The notes below the pieces were generated by a model. The model had not been told where the DNA came from. It searched no databases and worked only from the letters and a program-made list of their open reading frames with translations. Both the position numbers and the translations under genes were made by a program. Source: Neopestalotiopsis rosae (taxonomy: Eukaryota; Ascomycota; Sordariomycetes; Amphisphaeriales; Sporocadaceae). Taken from it: a stretch of 64,000 nucleotides of DNA. Location: contig JALGAS010000001.1 of assembly GCA_023078685.1 (NCBI GenBank), forward strand, positions 434,001-498,000, given 5' to 3'. This document shows, in pieces, positions 22,186-33,095 of this stretch. Within the stretch, counting starts at the first letter, position 1. The number at the start of each line of letters is the position of its first letter.

Positions 22186-23826
22186 CTACCTTATCTTGTA
22201 AACGCAGGGTTTCAAAATGCTGCTCTCATCGACCGCATTGGAATCTTTGGCATCAATGAATTTGGCGCCGCCCTTCTTTGCGCCACCACGTGCCGGCGTC
22301 TCCTTGTCAGCAACGACGTTCTTGCCGACGAGCGCCGGGGCAGCCTTGATGAAATTCATCTTGACAAACATCTTATTGCTCAGGTCGACGGCGTCTCTAC
22401 CGTTTTGAGCCTGCAGCAGGAATCCCCGCTTCCTCAGGGCCTCGACAAAAGCCGAGACGTCCGTCTCCTGCTTCCTGGCCTCGGCGCCGTCCACCTCGAC
22501 GGCCAGCGCCTCGTCGTGAGCGCCCTGGTCCTCGGCGTCTCCGCCCTTGCTGCCCTTTTTGCCGGCCTGCTGCTGTTTCTTGCGGTTGCCAACGCTGTGG
22601 GTCACCACCTTGCCCTTCTTGCCACCAGCGGCGCCCGATGGCGCGGCAAAGCGCGACTTGATCTCGGCGATCCAGAGCTCGCCCTTCCAGTGCAGGACGC
22701 GGTAGGCCTCGTCGATGAAGGCGGGCCAGTTGGTGCCCATGAGAGCCAGGCAAAAGATGACGACGTTGACGCTGCCGTCCTCGAGCGGCAGGTTAGCAAT
22801 ATCGGCGCGGGTGACGAGGGGGCTCGGGCTCTGCAGGTCGTAGGACAGTACGCGCAGGTTGAGCTTCTTGCGGTCGGCCTGGAGCGTCTCGGCCAGCTTG
22901 GCGTCGCCGCAGCCCAGGTCGGCAATGGTGCAGGTGCCGCCGGTCCTCAGCAGGGGAGCCACCGGCCCCGTCGTCTTGCCGCCGGCGCCCTTGCTGCTGC
23001 GGTCGTCCCTGTCCCTCGGCGCTTGTCGCTGGCGCCCCCGGAGCTTGATGTCGGCAATGTATCCGTCGACCGGGTTCTCGGGCCAGACCTGGACCTGGCG
23101 CCGGAAGCCCTCGTGGTACTCTTGGAACATTTCGGGTGACTCCTCGAACAGACCAAAGGCCTCGGCCGACGGCCGCGTATATAAGGTCTCGTTGAGATGG
23201 CGGAACCGTGCCGATACCAGCTTCTCCCGCATCTGAGCCTGTAGGGGTGTGAGCTTGGGCTGCACTGGCACAGGCGCCTTTACGACAGGCGCCCGCTCTG
23301 GCGATTCCGGTTGTTGGTCATCCTCGGTCTGTTCTCCCTTGGACTTTTTCTGCTTCTTCTTCTTGTCCTTTTTGCTCTCCTTGACAGGCTCTTTCGAGGC
23401 GGAGTCAGATGCGGCGGCGGCAACCTCGCCCTTGACCAAGCTCTTACCGCCAGCCTTTCCTGCTGCTGCTGCTGCTGTTGCCCCTGCGGCGGCTACGTCG
23501 CCTCCTTCCTTGATAATGGACGCCTCCTTGGCCAGAGCCGCCTCCTTGTTTGCCCGCTTCTTCTCCTTTCTGGAAGGTCGGGGCGGGCCGTCGGCGTCCA
23601 GCTTGGCCTTTTTTCCCGACTTGCCCTCAATGACACTCTCCCACAGATCCGCCACGTTGGCCGCGTTGACATTGGAAGGTCCAGACGGCCTCTTTCTCTT
23701 GTTGTTGGTGTGATTGTTGTTATTGGCGCCGCCCGCCTTGTCCGCCGACGACTTGTCTACTCCGATGGCGCCTCCTTCGGTCTGCAGGCTGGCCGCCGAA
23801 ACGGACCATCCTGGAACTGAGAACAT
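22186..23826 (-). CDS. RRP8: 25S rRNA adenine-N1 methyltransferase Rrp8
   Basis: Single exon of 546 residues from the ATG at 23826 (MFSVPGWSVSA). An in-frame ATG at 23886 would add 20 residues, but the shorter start looks like the usual fungal N-terminus. Rrp8 is a nucleolar SAM-dependent enzyme that makes m1A in helix 25.1 of 25S rRNA and helps early pre-rRNA cleavage. The N-terminal half is lysine-rich and disordered, with a KKDKKKKQKKSK block. The C-terminal Rossmann domain shows motif I (TIADLGCGDAKLAE), the VNVVIFCLALMGTNWPAFID segment, YRVLHWKGELWIAEIKSRF and the closing KMFVKMNFIKA. A low-complexity insert lies between KSRF and the last strands. Codon third positions in the C-terminal half are very GC-rich, which also produces long antisense open frames. 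Confidence 0.95.
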   Translation of the reverse strand: MFSVPGWSVSAASLQTEGGAIGVDKSSADKAGGANNNNHTNNKRKRPSGPSNVNAANVADLWESVIEGKSGKKAKLDADGPPRPSRKEKKRANKEAALAKEASIIKEGGDVAAAGATAAAAAGKAGGKSLVKGEVAAAASDSASKEPVKESKKDKKKKQKKSKGEQTEDDQQPESPERAPVVKAPVPVQPKLTPLQAQMREKLVSARFRHLNETLYTRPSAEAFGLFEESPEMFQEYHEGFRRQVQVWPENPVDGYIADIKLRGRQRQAPRDRDDRSSKGAGGKTTGPVAPLLRTGGTCTIADLGCGDAKLAETLQADRKKLNLRVLSYDLQSPSPLVTRADIANLPLEDGSVNVVIFCLALMGTNWPAFIDEAYRVLHWKGELWIAEIKSRFAAPSGAAGGKKGKVVTHSVGNRKKQQQAGKKGSKGGDAEDQGAHDEALAVEVDGAEARKQETDVSAFVEALRKRGFLLQAQNGRDAVDLSNKMFVKMNFIKAAPALVGKNVVADKETPARGGAKKGGAKFIDAKDSNAVDESSILKPCVYKIR

Positions 23827-26800
23827 GACTTCTTTCCCTTGATATGTTCTGATGCTAGCAGGAGACGGTAGATGAATAGGAAACAAATTTCCAGGTATTC
23901 AGCAGTGAGAGTTCCTCACTACACGACTGTGTCGAATTTTCTTTTTACCCCGTTTAATATTTAGAGAAAAGTTGACATTGATGTTGAAATTTACAAAATC
24001 CCATGAGAATGAGAATCAAGCAGTGCACTTTTTTTTGAATTTTTTAGTGGGGCCATTTTAAAATCGGCGCTGGGATGCAGCTCTGAGGCAGGTGCGAATG
24101 TGGGGTTCTTTCCCAGGGTTCATACATGTGTACATCGTAGTCCCTTGCCAGTCTTTGGATTTCGGGGGTGGATTGACATCTGTTGCCCCTCCATTACCAT
24201 ATCAGTGCAGCAGAATATACTCTGTACTGGACTCACTTATAAGTCGGCCTCTAGTTGAGCAATCTAGCGACGCGAAAATCTCACGGGGCACGCGACTGAG
24301 AATTCAATTTGTATAATTCGCGTCTTGGAAGCGTCTGCCGGGATAACTTTTCGCATCTGTCCGAGACTCGAGAGGTTTCTGGAACGACCAGTGCAGACAG
24401 AGCAAGAAAGAAGAGCCATAAGAGGTTACAAGCAGCCGATTCGTAGCAGATTTTAACTTGGCTGACCACTGCATAAGACATCATGTACTTAATTCTCGTC
24501 CGACCAAGATCTATGCCTATCTGTGTCGAGTATTTATTCGGGGCCGAGAGTCCAATCAAGACAACGCTGGGGAGGCTAAATAATGGCCGGGACCGGTGGC
24601 TTTGAACACAAGGTCTTGGGTTCGAGTCGATGAGGAGCAAAGTATGACGAGACATGGCGAGGTATTAGTGCACAATCATTGGACGTCCAGGGAGGGCCAG
24701 ACCAAATCAAAATTGCTGCTGTTTTTTACAATCGCGAAACGGTTCGACGATGCTAGACGGAGGATTGCTCTTTGCGTTTTCTTTTTCTTTTTCCTCTGCA
24801 GGTAGAATTCCCAGATGGAAATAAATACAATAAAATTTCAATGACTTTCGGCCATATATGCATTGGTCTGCGTTTCGATTCACACGCGTGTGGCACTCAA
24901 ATCTATTGTGCTGCAAAAGATGTCCCACTGGCAGTTTATCGTACATGGGATGCGGTCCGTGTAAGATTTCAGTCGTCATTGTGTAGCATATTGGACATTT
25001 CTCGAGTGAGGTACGTACTCAAATCGGTGGGTGTTGATCGTGACATGCTGGTCTGATGGGGATGAGGTGCACATTCACCCCCGGCCTGTCTCGATATCTA
25101 TATTAAGCTGATTCCCCCCAGTCAATCTACGGATACTCTACACCCCGTGATCCTACAGGCATCATCAAATCGGTCAATTCTCAGCTCGAATGCATATGGG
25201 TGGAGCGTTTGCAGCTCCTTGTGCATATACCATCTTTCATGTAACTACCTACTGTGTATTGATCGTTTTTCACACAAAATGCTACCGTACATATATAATT
25301 TTTTTATTGTGCAGACTTGTGTGTGATGGGTCCCGGATCCTGCACGCTGGCGACACATTTGCCGATGGCCAACGAGGATTCGACATCAAGTCGGACAGAT
25401 ATCCCATCTGAAGCAGTAGGCAGCTCACTTGTACGACGGAATAGCTGAAGATCTGCAAGCCGCTCTATGCCCTACTTTTTCAAACTTGAAGAAGACATTT
25501 ACACTTTCCTTCTGGAAGGGCACGGAATAGTCGATGATATACAGACTGCATCACGCTAACTAGGTTACATGAATCACAGAACAAGTGACAGCCGAAGAAA
25601 CTGACAAGCGCCGGCAGTCCTAGAGCGTAGCGAGGAGTAGGTATCTAGCTAGCCCAGACCTCGCACTAGTTAATGCCTAGCCACACAGCGTAACTTTATA
25701 TAGTACGATAAGTCAGAGCAACAGGCTAATAAGTTGGGGGGTTTACTGGTTGGCCACCTAAGTAGGATACCACCAGGTAGTACTAGATGGGTCAAAAACA
25801 GCCCCCTTGTTACCAACGGCTCGTGGTTCTTTGTCCCTTTTCGCACCCGTCACATTTCCATTACGATTATAATTTATTCTGACCTGCGTGTGGCCGAGGC
25901 AATTGTACGAGAAACCCAAGTGGTGTAGTAGTATTTATTATGGAGAAAGGTAAAAGGTGGGTATGCAATGCATATAACTAACCATTTGACTCACCTTTTC
26001 CATACTATTGATTAACTTACAAGCTGAAAACATTACCGATGCCCCGAACCCCTGGGCCCGCTGACAAACCTTAACCACACTCTGGGTCCCAGCCTCGAAC
26101 ATGAACGTGGTCAGCTTTGAAGACGGGAGTCTTGGTTTTATCCTCTCAACTTCTATCTGTACCTGACTGACTTCGTACTCGGGTCCAATCCAAGTGATTT
26201 GATGTACTCATGGCGGCCACTAAGGTAGCAAGCCGTCCATGGCCCAAACTTCTTTCAGCGGCGTCCCGGAATCTTGTTGGCCGGATTCTGGTTTGCCGTT
26301 CGTTGTGATCGCAGATCCAATCCATCAGTGCATCCATCGGCCTATTTTTCTCAACGGGAGACATTAGAAACAGCCCTAAATGAGCCTAGACTTACCTCGC
26401 TGCCGCCAATTGCCACGAGGTTCAACGTTCTTGGTTCACGCCAGAAACCCTGAGTAGACAGTATAGCCGTCAGTCTGACCTACACCTTGAAGACCTCTAG
26501 ATCAAGTATCATCGCTTCACCGTCCCCCACCCATATAAATAAAGCATTTTCTCCTCCCGGCTTCCCGAGACCAGCGTACGTACATATACACATACGTATA
26601 TATCTACAATAGATTGTACCTAGGCACATATGTAACAGGCAATAATTCTACACGTATTGCCGACTTGGGTAAGCCCCACACCGAGCTGCCCAGCAGACTA
26701 ATCCTTCAAGGGCTCGTATCCCCGGCTCCAGTCAAGTTGCATTACCAGGGCCCAGGCACATCCGGCCGTATCTTCTCGACCTCCATGGCCGCTTGTCTGC

Positions 26801-27428
26801 ATGAAATCTAAAGATACACACACTTCTACCGCCTTTACTCCTACCTGTCTGCCGTGCTTGACATTTTGAATACTACCACACAACAAAAAGCCATCACCTC
26901 GGTCGAGCCTACCCCTGCTCAACTTGTCGGACAGAAAAAAGGCCTGGAGAAGTCCCATAGGGTCAAGTAACACCGACTTGTTTCAAGGACACTGGAAACA
27001 CCAATATACACGCAAGTGGTGCAGACATCTTACTCTGATATTTTATTTCGACCTCCTACCAGACAATCGTGTCTCTCCAGAGCTGTACAATAGTACGACT
27101 GCGGAGATTATTACTCTTACTGTCTTGCCTCATTACGCTTCACCGAGGCACGCAGCGCAGCACTGCTGTCATTCCGTTGTTCTGAAGTTTCGTCGAGAAG
27201 CGTCGTGGCTACACTGAACCCAGCAACCTACCAACAGTAAGCGAGGTTGAGGTATTCACACCTCAACAAAATCTACCCTCTAGGTGCGCTTGTACGTGGG
27301 CTTGGCAAAAGTCTCCAATCTGAGATTGGCTTATGGCCAGGGCGGCTGAACGGCAGATAGGCGAGGTCTGAACTCTTTGGCTAAACACAGTGGCGGCGGA
27401 CGAAAGTTGTCCTCGCTATATCTAGAGG
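23827..27428. other. 3.6-kb gene-free interval between RRP8 and zinc-cluster gene 2
   Basis: Head-to-head interval that holds the RRP8 promoter (left) and a long promoter/leader for the second zinc-cluster gene (right). Open frames are short and lack protein character. AT-rich patches occur at about 23930-24060 and 25850-26000. A tRNA-like T-loop sequence near 24615 was examined and rejected. Any non-coding transcript here would need RNA data. Confidence 0.45.
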
Positions 27429-30400
27429 ATGGACTCCTCAGACTCACCATCACCACCACAAGCTTCATCGTCCTCCAACAACCTACCGGAAGACAATTCG
27501 CCAAATAAGGACAAGACCAATGACGATCCATCAGTCACGAAAGCCAAAACCAAGAAGAGGACGAAGACGGGCTGTCTGAGTACGTGGACTCTTCGTATTG
27601 CCATGTTGTTTCCTTGAATATATGCGGATGAGATGTCTAACGTCTATAATAATTAACTAGCATGTCGAAAGCGGCGAATCAAGTGTGATGAGGCAAGGCC
27701 TACGTGTGCCAATTGTATAAAATCAAAGCGGCATTGCGAGGGCTATAATCAGCGTGTCATATTCAAGGATCCTCTTGGCAACTTTGGCCCATATGGCCCC
27801 CTCGCATATCCTCAGCCATCGCCAGAAGCCCTCATTAGAGAGCAGCAAGCAGCACAACAGAAGTCTTCATCTCAGTCTCTCCAGATCATCGCCCCGAAGC
27901 CTCCTTCTCCCGCATACTACCCAGGAATCATACCGCAGTTTAGTTCAGCATATCCAAGCCAGTATCCTCCTGGCGCTCTGCTTCCCTTGAATCCATTGGG
28001 TGCGGCGCCGGGTCTCAATGGATCGCAACTGCCTCCAGGACCGACATACCAGTTCCTCCCTCCAGAAACAAGTGGCCCTGTTCATCCAGTACAATGGATA
28101 CAGGAGCAGCAGCAGCAGCAACCTCTGCCACAGCCTCCACTCCAACCGCCATACCCAAATATACCGCCTACGGAACCACAACTCGTCCCGCAACCATACC
28201 AGCCCACTGATAATGGTTTCATCATTCAAAATCCACAACATGTTCCACCTCTTCACGCACATGGTGCTGGAATGGAGCCTTTCGACGAGATACTCGCCCA
28301 TGATGCTTCCATGGCACAAGAGCCCGTGGCGGACGTTTGGGACGACGGAGTGGACGAGGAGGCTGAAGAATATGAATATGAGACTGACATGGAAGATTCT
28401 GATGATGATGACATGATTGTCGACACGCGCCAGATCCAGCTCAACTCGATCGTGTCTCAGAGACTCAATGACCGCCTCGAACCCTCCAGGTTCCAACCAA
28501 GAACATTTGCAGTTCATGCGGATCAAGGTCTGGCAACATACGAGCCATCGCCGACCAATTCTCCTCTTAATGACAAACAAATTGCCGCCGTCTTCTGGCA
28601 CTTTGTTAATGTAACTGCGCCGGCCATATCCATGTACGAAAGACATCCATTCGACGGGACATCGTATTTCAATGGTCCTCAAGTCAAGCCACGACAACAT
28701 ATATGGACATGTAAGTCTTGAGAAGACCAAAATTCACAGAGAACCGTTCTGACATGTCTAATAGACACCCTGCCTGTATTGTCTTTGACGCACCCAGCAC
28801 TGCTCCAGGCCATACTAGCCATTGGCAGTCTCCAGATTGCCAAGTTGCAGCTTGAGCCTCCGACTGCCTCGCTCAAGCATTACCATTTGTCACTGCGACG
28901 TATCGCAAAGAACGTAGGCCGAGTATCCAAAAAGACAGCGCCATCCAACCTGGCAGCCATCTTGATACTAGCATTCTACGAAGTATGGGGATCAGATCAT
29001 GGCAAGTGGTGCAAGCATCTCCTCGGTGGTCGTTGGATCATCAAGGATATCCCGTTTCCAGACATGAGCAGAAAAGTCATGGACATCAAACGGCGTCTCC
29101 GTAGGAAGAAAGATATGGCCATGGAGTCCCGACTACAGCAGCAGGCACAGCTTGGAGGTGTTGACGGGGGCCCGTTTAGCACCTTTGGAGTCTTTGATCA
29201 CGTCTTTAACCCAGAACCGGACCCTCTGCAAGGCGAGGCAGATCCGCTCTATCACGACTGGGACCTGATCGATGTGCCGTTGCTCAATGCCATAACTGGG
29301 TCAAACCTCGATGCCGACGTGTTTGGTTTTCTGCCTGAAGAGCACAGCCGATACCCCAGAAGTCCTGGCAAGCTCACGGAAAAGGATATTGATCATTACG
29401 AAACTCTGAGCGATCTGTACTGGTGGTACTGTAAGATGGACGTCTACCAGAGCGTCTTGGGAGGTACCAGGTTATTGTCAGTAGCTGCCGTCCCGTGCAG
29501 AAGTCTCTTTCGAACCCGTTTCACTGACCAGAACACCAGCATGAACTACGATCTCTGGACTCAATGTCCACCGAGAGCCCCCATGGGTCGTTCTGATGCA
29601 ATGTAAGGCACATATGTATACCCTTTGATACTGACGGAGCCTTGCTGACAATGAATTCTTGTATAGTTATGGTACCTACGACCACCTGATACTGGTGCTT
29701 GGCCGATTGACCGAGTACCAATCTCGTGATCTCAGTCGCAAACGGCGTTTCTTCAAGGCCAGAGGCACTTTTGGTCCTACCGGTGCGCCTCCTGGCACTT
29801 TCCCGGGCATGATGCCGGCTTCGGAAAAGGTCCAACATCCCATGGGTTTCAGTCCTCCAAGGGACGATCACAACTCTCCTGGATCGAGCGAGTCTTCCGA
29901 GGAGCAAGACCTCGACCAGCTCACTGCCAAGGCACATCAGGACTGGGCGGGCATACAGGGGGCCTTTGAGGCTTTCCGCAACCATCTGGGCCCTGACTTT
30001 GAGCCGCTGGACTCGGACCTGCACCCCATATCCATGTCGCCTTTTGGGCCGGCCCTCCGCTACCGTACCTTCAGCATCGCGGGCATCTGGATGAACTACT
30101 ACATGGGTATGATCATCCTGCACCGCTCGCACCCGCAGATGCCACCAGTCGCCATGATGGCGGGTCCCATGAGCGCGCAACAGACCATGGGCTACGCCTT
30201 GAAAATTGCCCAAATCGCCCACGGCCTCGAGGAGAACGTGGGTGCTCTGAGCGAAGTCAGTACGCTCGTGAGCGCGGCGTTCATTGAGAGTGCGTTCTGC
30301 TTGTTTGTTGCCGGGATCCAGGTAAGGAAGCCTTTTTTTTTTTTCCCTCCTCCTCTGCTATTTCGTCTTCCTATTTACAGTTCCTTGCTGATGCTGTTCA

Positions 30401-30835
30401 TTTGGCACAAAACAGTATCAATCTACTGAGCAACGCGTATGGCTGATTCGCTACCTCAACGACATCACCCGCCTCACGGGCTGGGAGTCGGGCCGCGAGA
30501 TCGCCAACGGCCTGGAGAATGCATGGTGGCGCGCCGCCGTCAACGGTCGGGGTCCGCCGTGGACGCGCACATTTGACATGGATGCTCATCAAGATATGTC
30601 GTCGTCGTTTCCGGGTCATGGACAGATGAATAATCAACCTGGAGGCGGAGGTGAAAAGAGAGGACCGCGCCCCCGCTCTCCTCGTAGGCTGGCCAGGAGG
30701 ATACAGGAGATCGATGACGAGAAGCCGTGGGTCATGGCCAAGGAGGACAAGGCACAATATGCCCTGGGGCTCCTCGGTGTTCAGGAAGACCTTGAAAAGC
30801 TCGATTTAGATAGTGCGGAAAAAGATGGCAACTAG
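27429..30835 (+). CDS. Zn2Cys6 fungal transcription factor (Fungal_trans_2-like)
   Basis: Exons 27429-27579, 27661-28710, 28765-29476, 29540-29602, 29667-30321 and 30416-30835 give 1016 residues. The first intron splits the zinc cluster: spliced cysteines lie at 49, 52, 59, 66, 69 and 76 (spacing 2-6-6-2-6) within GCLTCRKRRIKCDEARPTC and CEGYNQRVIFKDP. A Pro/Gln-rich region follows, then an acidic patch around 28330-28425. The rest is the helical C-terminal domain typical of regulators with the GCLTCRKRRIKCDE signature (TLPVLSLTHPALLQAILAIG, then SDLYWWYCKMDVYQSVLGGT and YGTYDHLILVLGRLT). Intron 29477-29539 (63 nt) preserves frame; the chosen donor gtcagt gives GGTRLFMNYDLW. Target genes cannot be read from the sequence. 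Neighbours give no cluster context. Confidence 0.88.
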
Positions 30836-31410
30836 GTGATGGAAACAAACTTGACGAGGCGGGCTTGACGCAGACACCTAAATGGGTTATTTGGAAGCAA
30901 GAGTTTGGTTTGCTAATCTTTCACGGGTGAAAAGAGGTTCTGTGATTTGTTAAAATGGAGTTTGTTCTTCATTTGTCTTCCTGTCACTTGCGGATACCTT
31001 GTATGTATCAAAATGCTTCAATATATAGCTGCACATTCTGCAAGCCCAAAATGGGTCGCTTGCGCTGAGCGTATTAGAATGTAATTCCCATATCCAACAA
31101 CATGAAATGAATCAATCTGTCGAGTTTTTTCAGCCATCACTAATATATACCAAAGCCAATGCATTGACAACGGCCCCCTCAAGCAAACTACTTCAACAGT
31201 TTCACCTTGTCTCATGATATTGCTCCTCTTACGGCGTCATGCGGGCGGCTTCACGGCCATTTGGGCTCATGTTTTACTGAATCAGCGAGAAATGTCATCA
31301 AAAGGTCTTTACATTTTTATGTCGTGGCTCTATCATCCGGTGTATCCGCCTGCCTGCGTGCCTGTACGTCAAGGTCATGAATGACAATATTGCGCTGCGC
31401 CGGAGTAAAT
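30836..31410. other. Convergent 3' region, zinc-cluster gene 2 / proteasome alpha-5
   Basis: 575 bp between two convergent stops. It is AT-rich around 30880-31120, consistent with polyadenylation regions. No coding region is supported. Confidence 0.55.
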
Positions 31411-32381
31411 TTAGTTTGCGGGAAGCCTCTCGACCACGGCGGCCATCTCCTCATCTGTGTATATTCTGAATCCCTTTTCCTTTGTAACGCTCGCCAACTG
31501 GACGTTCTTCGAGTCTAGCTTCTCCTCCATGACTTGCTTCAGCGTCTTGAGAACAAGCGTCTCGGCGTCTGTGATGGTGAGGGACTATGGGTTCTCGATT
31601 AGTCATTCGGGTTCCATGACAGAGAGGGTTGAGGGCTCATGGTTATGACTGCCACTACTCACCTTGTGGTACTCGTTCTGCAACTCTGCCTGGGCACCCT
31701 CGCTTCCGCTGCCAATGGCCTTTGCGTCGTACCGGTAAAAGGTACCGCTGGGCTCGGCGTGGTAGAGCTGGGGACCGTCCTCGTCGTAGCCGGCAATGAG
31801 CAGGGCGACGCCAAAGGGCCGACTCATGATGCTCTCCTCGCCGTCGGCGCTCTCGCCGAAGCGGAGGGCTAGGTCGCAGATGGCCTGGGTGCACGACTCG
31901 ACGCGGAGGGGCTCGTTGAAGTTGAAGGCGTGGGACTGGGACTCGACGCGGGCGTGCTCGACCATGCTGCGGGCGTCGGCCTGCAGGCCCGACATGGCGC
32001 AGCCAATGTGGCGGTCGATCTCGACAATCTTCTCGACCGACGACGTCTCCAGGAGCGTCGACGTCACGCGCTTCTCGACGCCCAGCACGACACCCTCGGA
32101 CGTGGCGACGCCGATGGCCGTCGAGCCTAGCTTGATGGCCTCGAGACTGTATTCGACCTGGAAAAGACGGCCTTCGGGGGAGAAGGTGCTGAGTGGTGTC
32201 GGTCAGTTTTTACATAATCTCGAGATGACAGCGGACACGGGTGGATTAGAAACCATGAACGTACTTGATACCCCGATCTGTTTGTCTCGTGTGGTTAGCC
32301 AGCTATACACATAGCAGACAGTAGTAGCTTGCCAGTGAGGCGGGTGGGCAACGTACCATATTCCGATCTTGCCATAAACAT
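31411..32381 (-). CDS. PUP2: 20S proteasome subunit alpha type-5 (Pup2/PSMA5)
   Basis: Exons 32381-32357 (25 nt), 32277-32265 (13 nt), 32188-31663 and 31584-31411 give 245 residues, the size of PSMA5. It is one of seven alpha subunits forming the outer, non-catalytic rings of the 20S core. The spliced start reads [20 protein letters not shown]; the DRGIN residues come almost entirely from the 13-nt exon. Then come [19 protein letters not shown], the alpha-subunit signature, LGVEKRVTS and [18 protein letters not shown]. The last intron (31585-31662) is phase 0 after NEYHK. Introns 32189-32264 and 32278-32356 flank the microexon. A second in-frame ATG lies two codons into the protein. No obvious Rpn4-type proteasome element was seen upstream. 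Confidence 0.95.
32265..32277 (-). other. PUP2: 13-nt microexon of proteasome alpha-5
   Basis: The exon is flanked by cag on the acceptor side and gtac on the donor side (minus strand). With one base from exon 1 and one from exon 3 it encodes Asp-Arg-Gly-Ile-Asn of the conserved alpha-subunit N-terminus. Skipping it would shift frame. Confidence 0.85.
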
Positions 32382-33095
32382 CTTGACGGTGTTGTGGAGG
32401 ATATCTTTTCAGTGGATGAGTTCGTGTTTGGACGATTGAGAAAGAAATCGAAAGTGAGCGTGGGTGGTCTTTTGGCTCGCTGTCGTGTTTGTTCTCGTCG
32501 GTAGAGGTGAGAGCGGAAGGCTGAAGGTTGGATCTTTTGGGGAGCTATGATGATAGTACGTACAACTACTACCTGCTACCACGGCAAGCTCAAGGCTGCT
32601 GCAGCGTTGACGAAGCTCCTCTGTTGCGGCGCTGTTGTCAGGCACCTGGGTCACTCATTGGAGCATGGACCAATGCCTGCCCGCCAAACTACTGTGTCTG
32701 GTAGCTAGCTAGGTTCAGTAGGTACCAAGTACTACGTAATCCGGAGCTGAGTCTCGACTGCCTAGGGGACCCTTATGCGCTGACACCACTGATGTTCTAG
32801 CGGGCTTGGGAGAGAACATGGGCAGCTATCATACCTAAACTTTGATTGCCTCCAGCACCATCTTTGGGGGAACCGACCCCCCTCCCAGACCAGCAAGACG
32901 CGACTCGCCCACCCACTTCGACGCGCTTCACATGCAGGTCCAGTTGCGACTGGCTTGAGGCCCAATTGCTGCAAAGAAGAAGAAAAAACCACAAACAGAA
33001 AAACACGCAACTCGGCCAATTCCTATGCTTCGGGCGCGATTGTAGTTCACCTCGCCCCGGTCAGACATTATTTCCAATGTCGCCGCACCATCGCC
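32382..33095. promoter_or_regulatory. Shared divergent promoter region PUP2 / GCP2
   Basis: 714-bp head-to-head interval. The GCP2-side frame stays open up to 32955, so the exact GCP2 start needs transcript support. No individual site is claimed. Confidence 0.6.

Noticed and set aside
22405..23139. 244-codon open frame antisense to RRP8
   Set aside because: It overlaps conserved RRP8 codons and arises from GC-rich third positions; no protein family character.
24590..24650. tRNA-like T-loop (gggttcgagtc)
   Set aside because: No matching T-stem, acceptor stem or A box could be folded around it.
27945..28730. 261-codon minus-strand frame over zinc-cluster gene 2
   Set aside because: Antisense shadow of a Pro/Gln-rich coding region; no domain.
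29521..30222. 233-codon minus-strand frame over exons of zinc-cluster gene 2
   Set aside because: Arg/His/Val-rich shadow of the conserved coding strand.
20199..31410. DDI1 and proteasome alpha-5 as a functional cluster
   Set aside because: They are about 10 kb apart with unrelated genes between; the shared pathway is probably coincidence.
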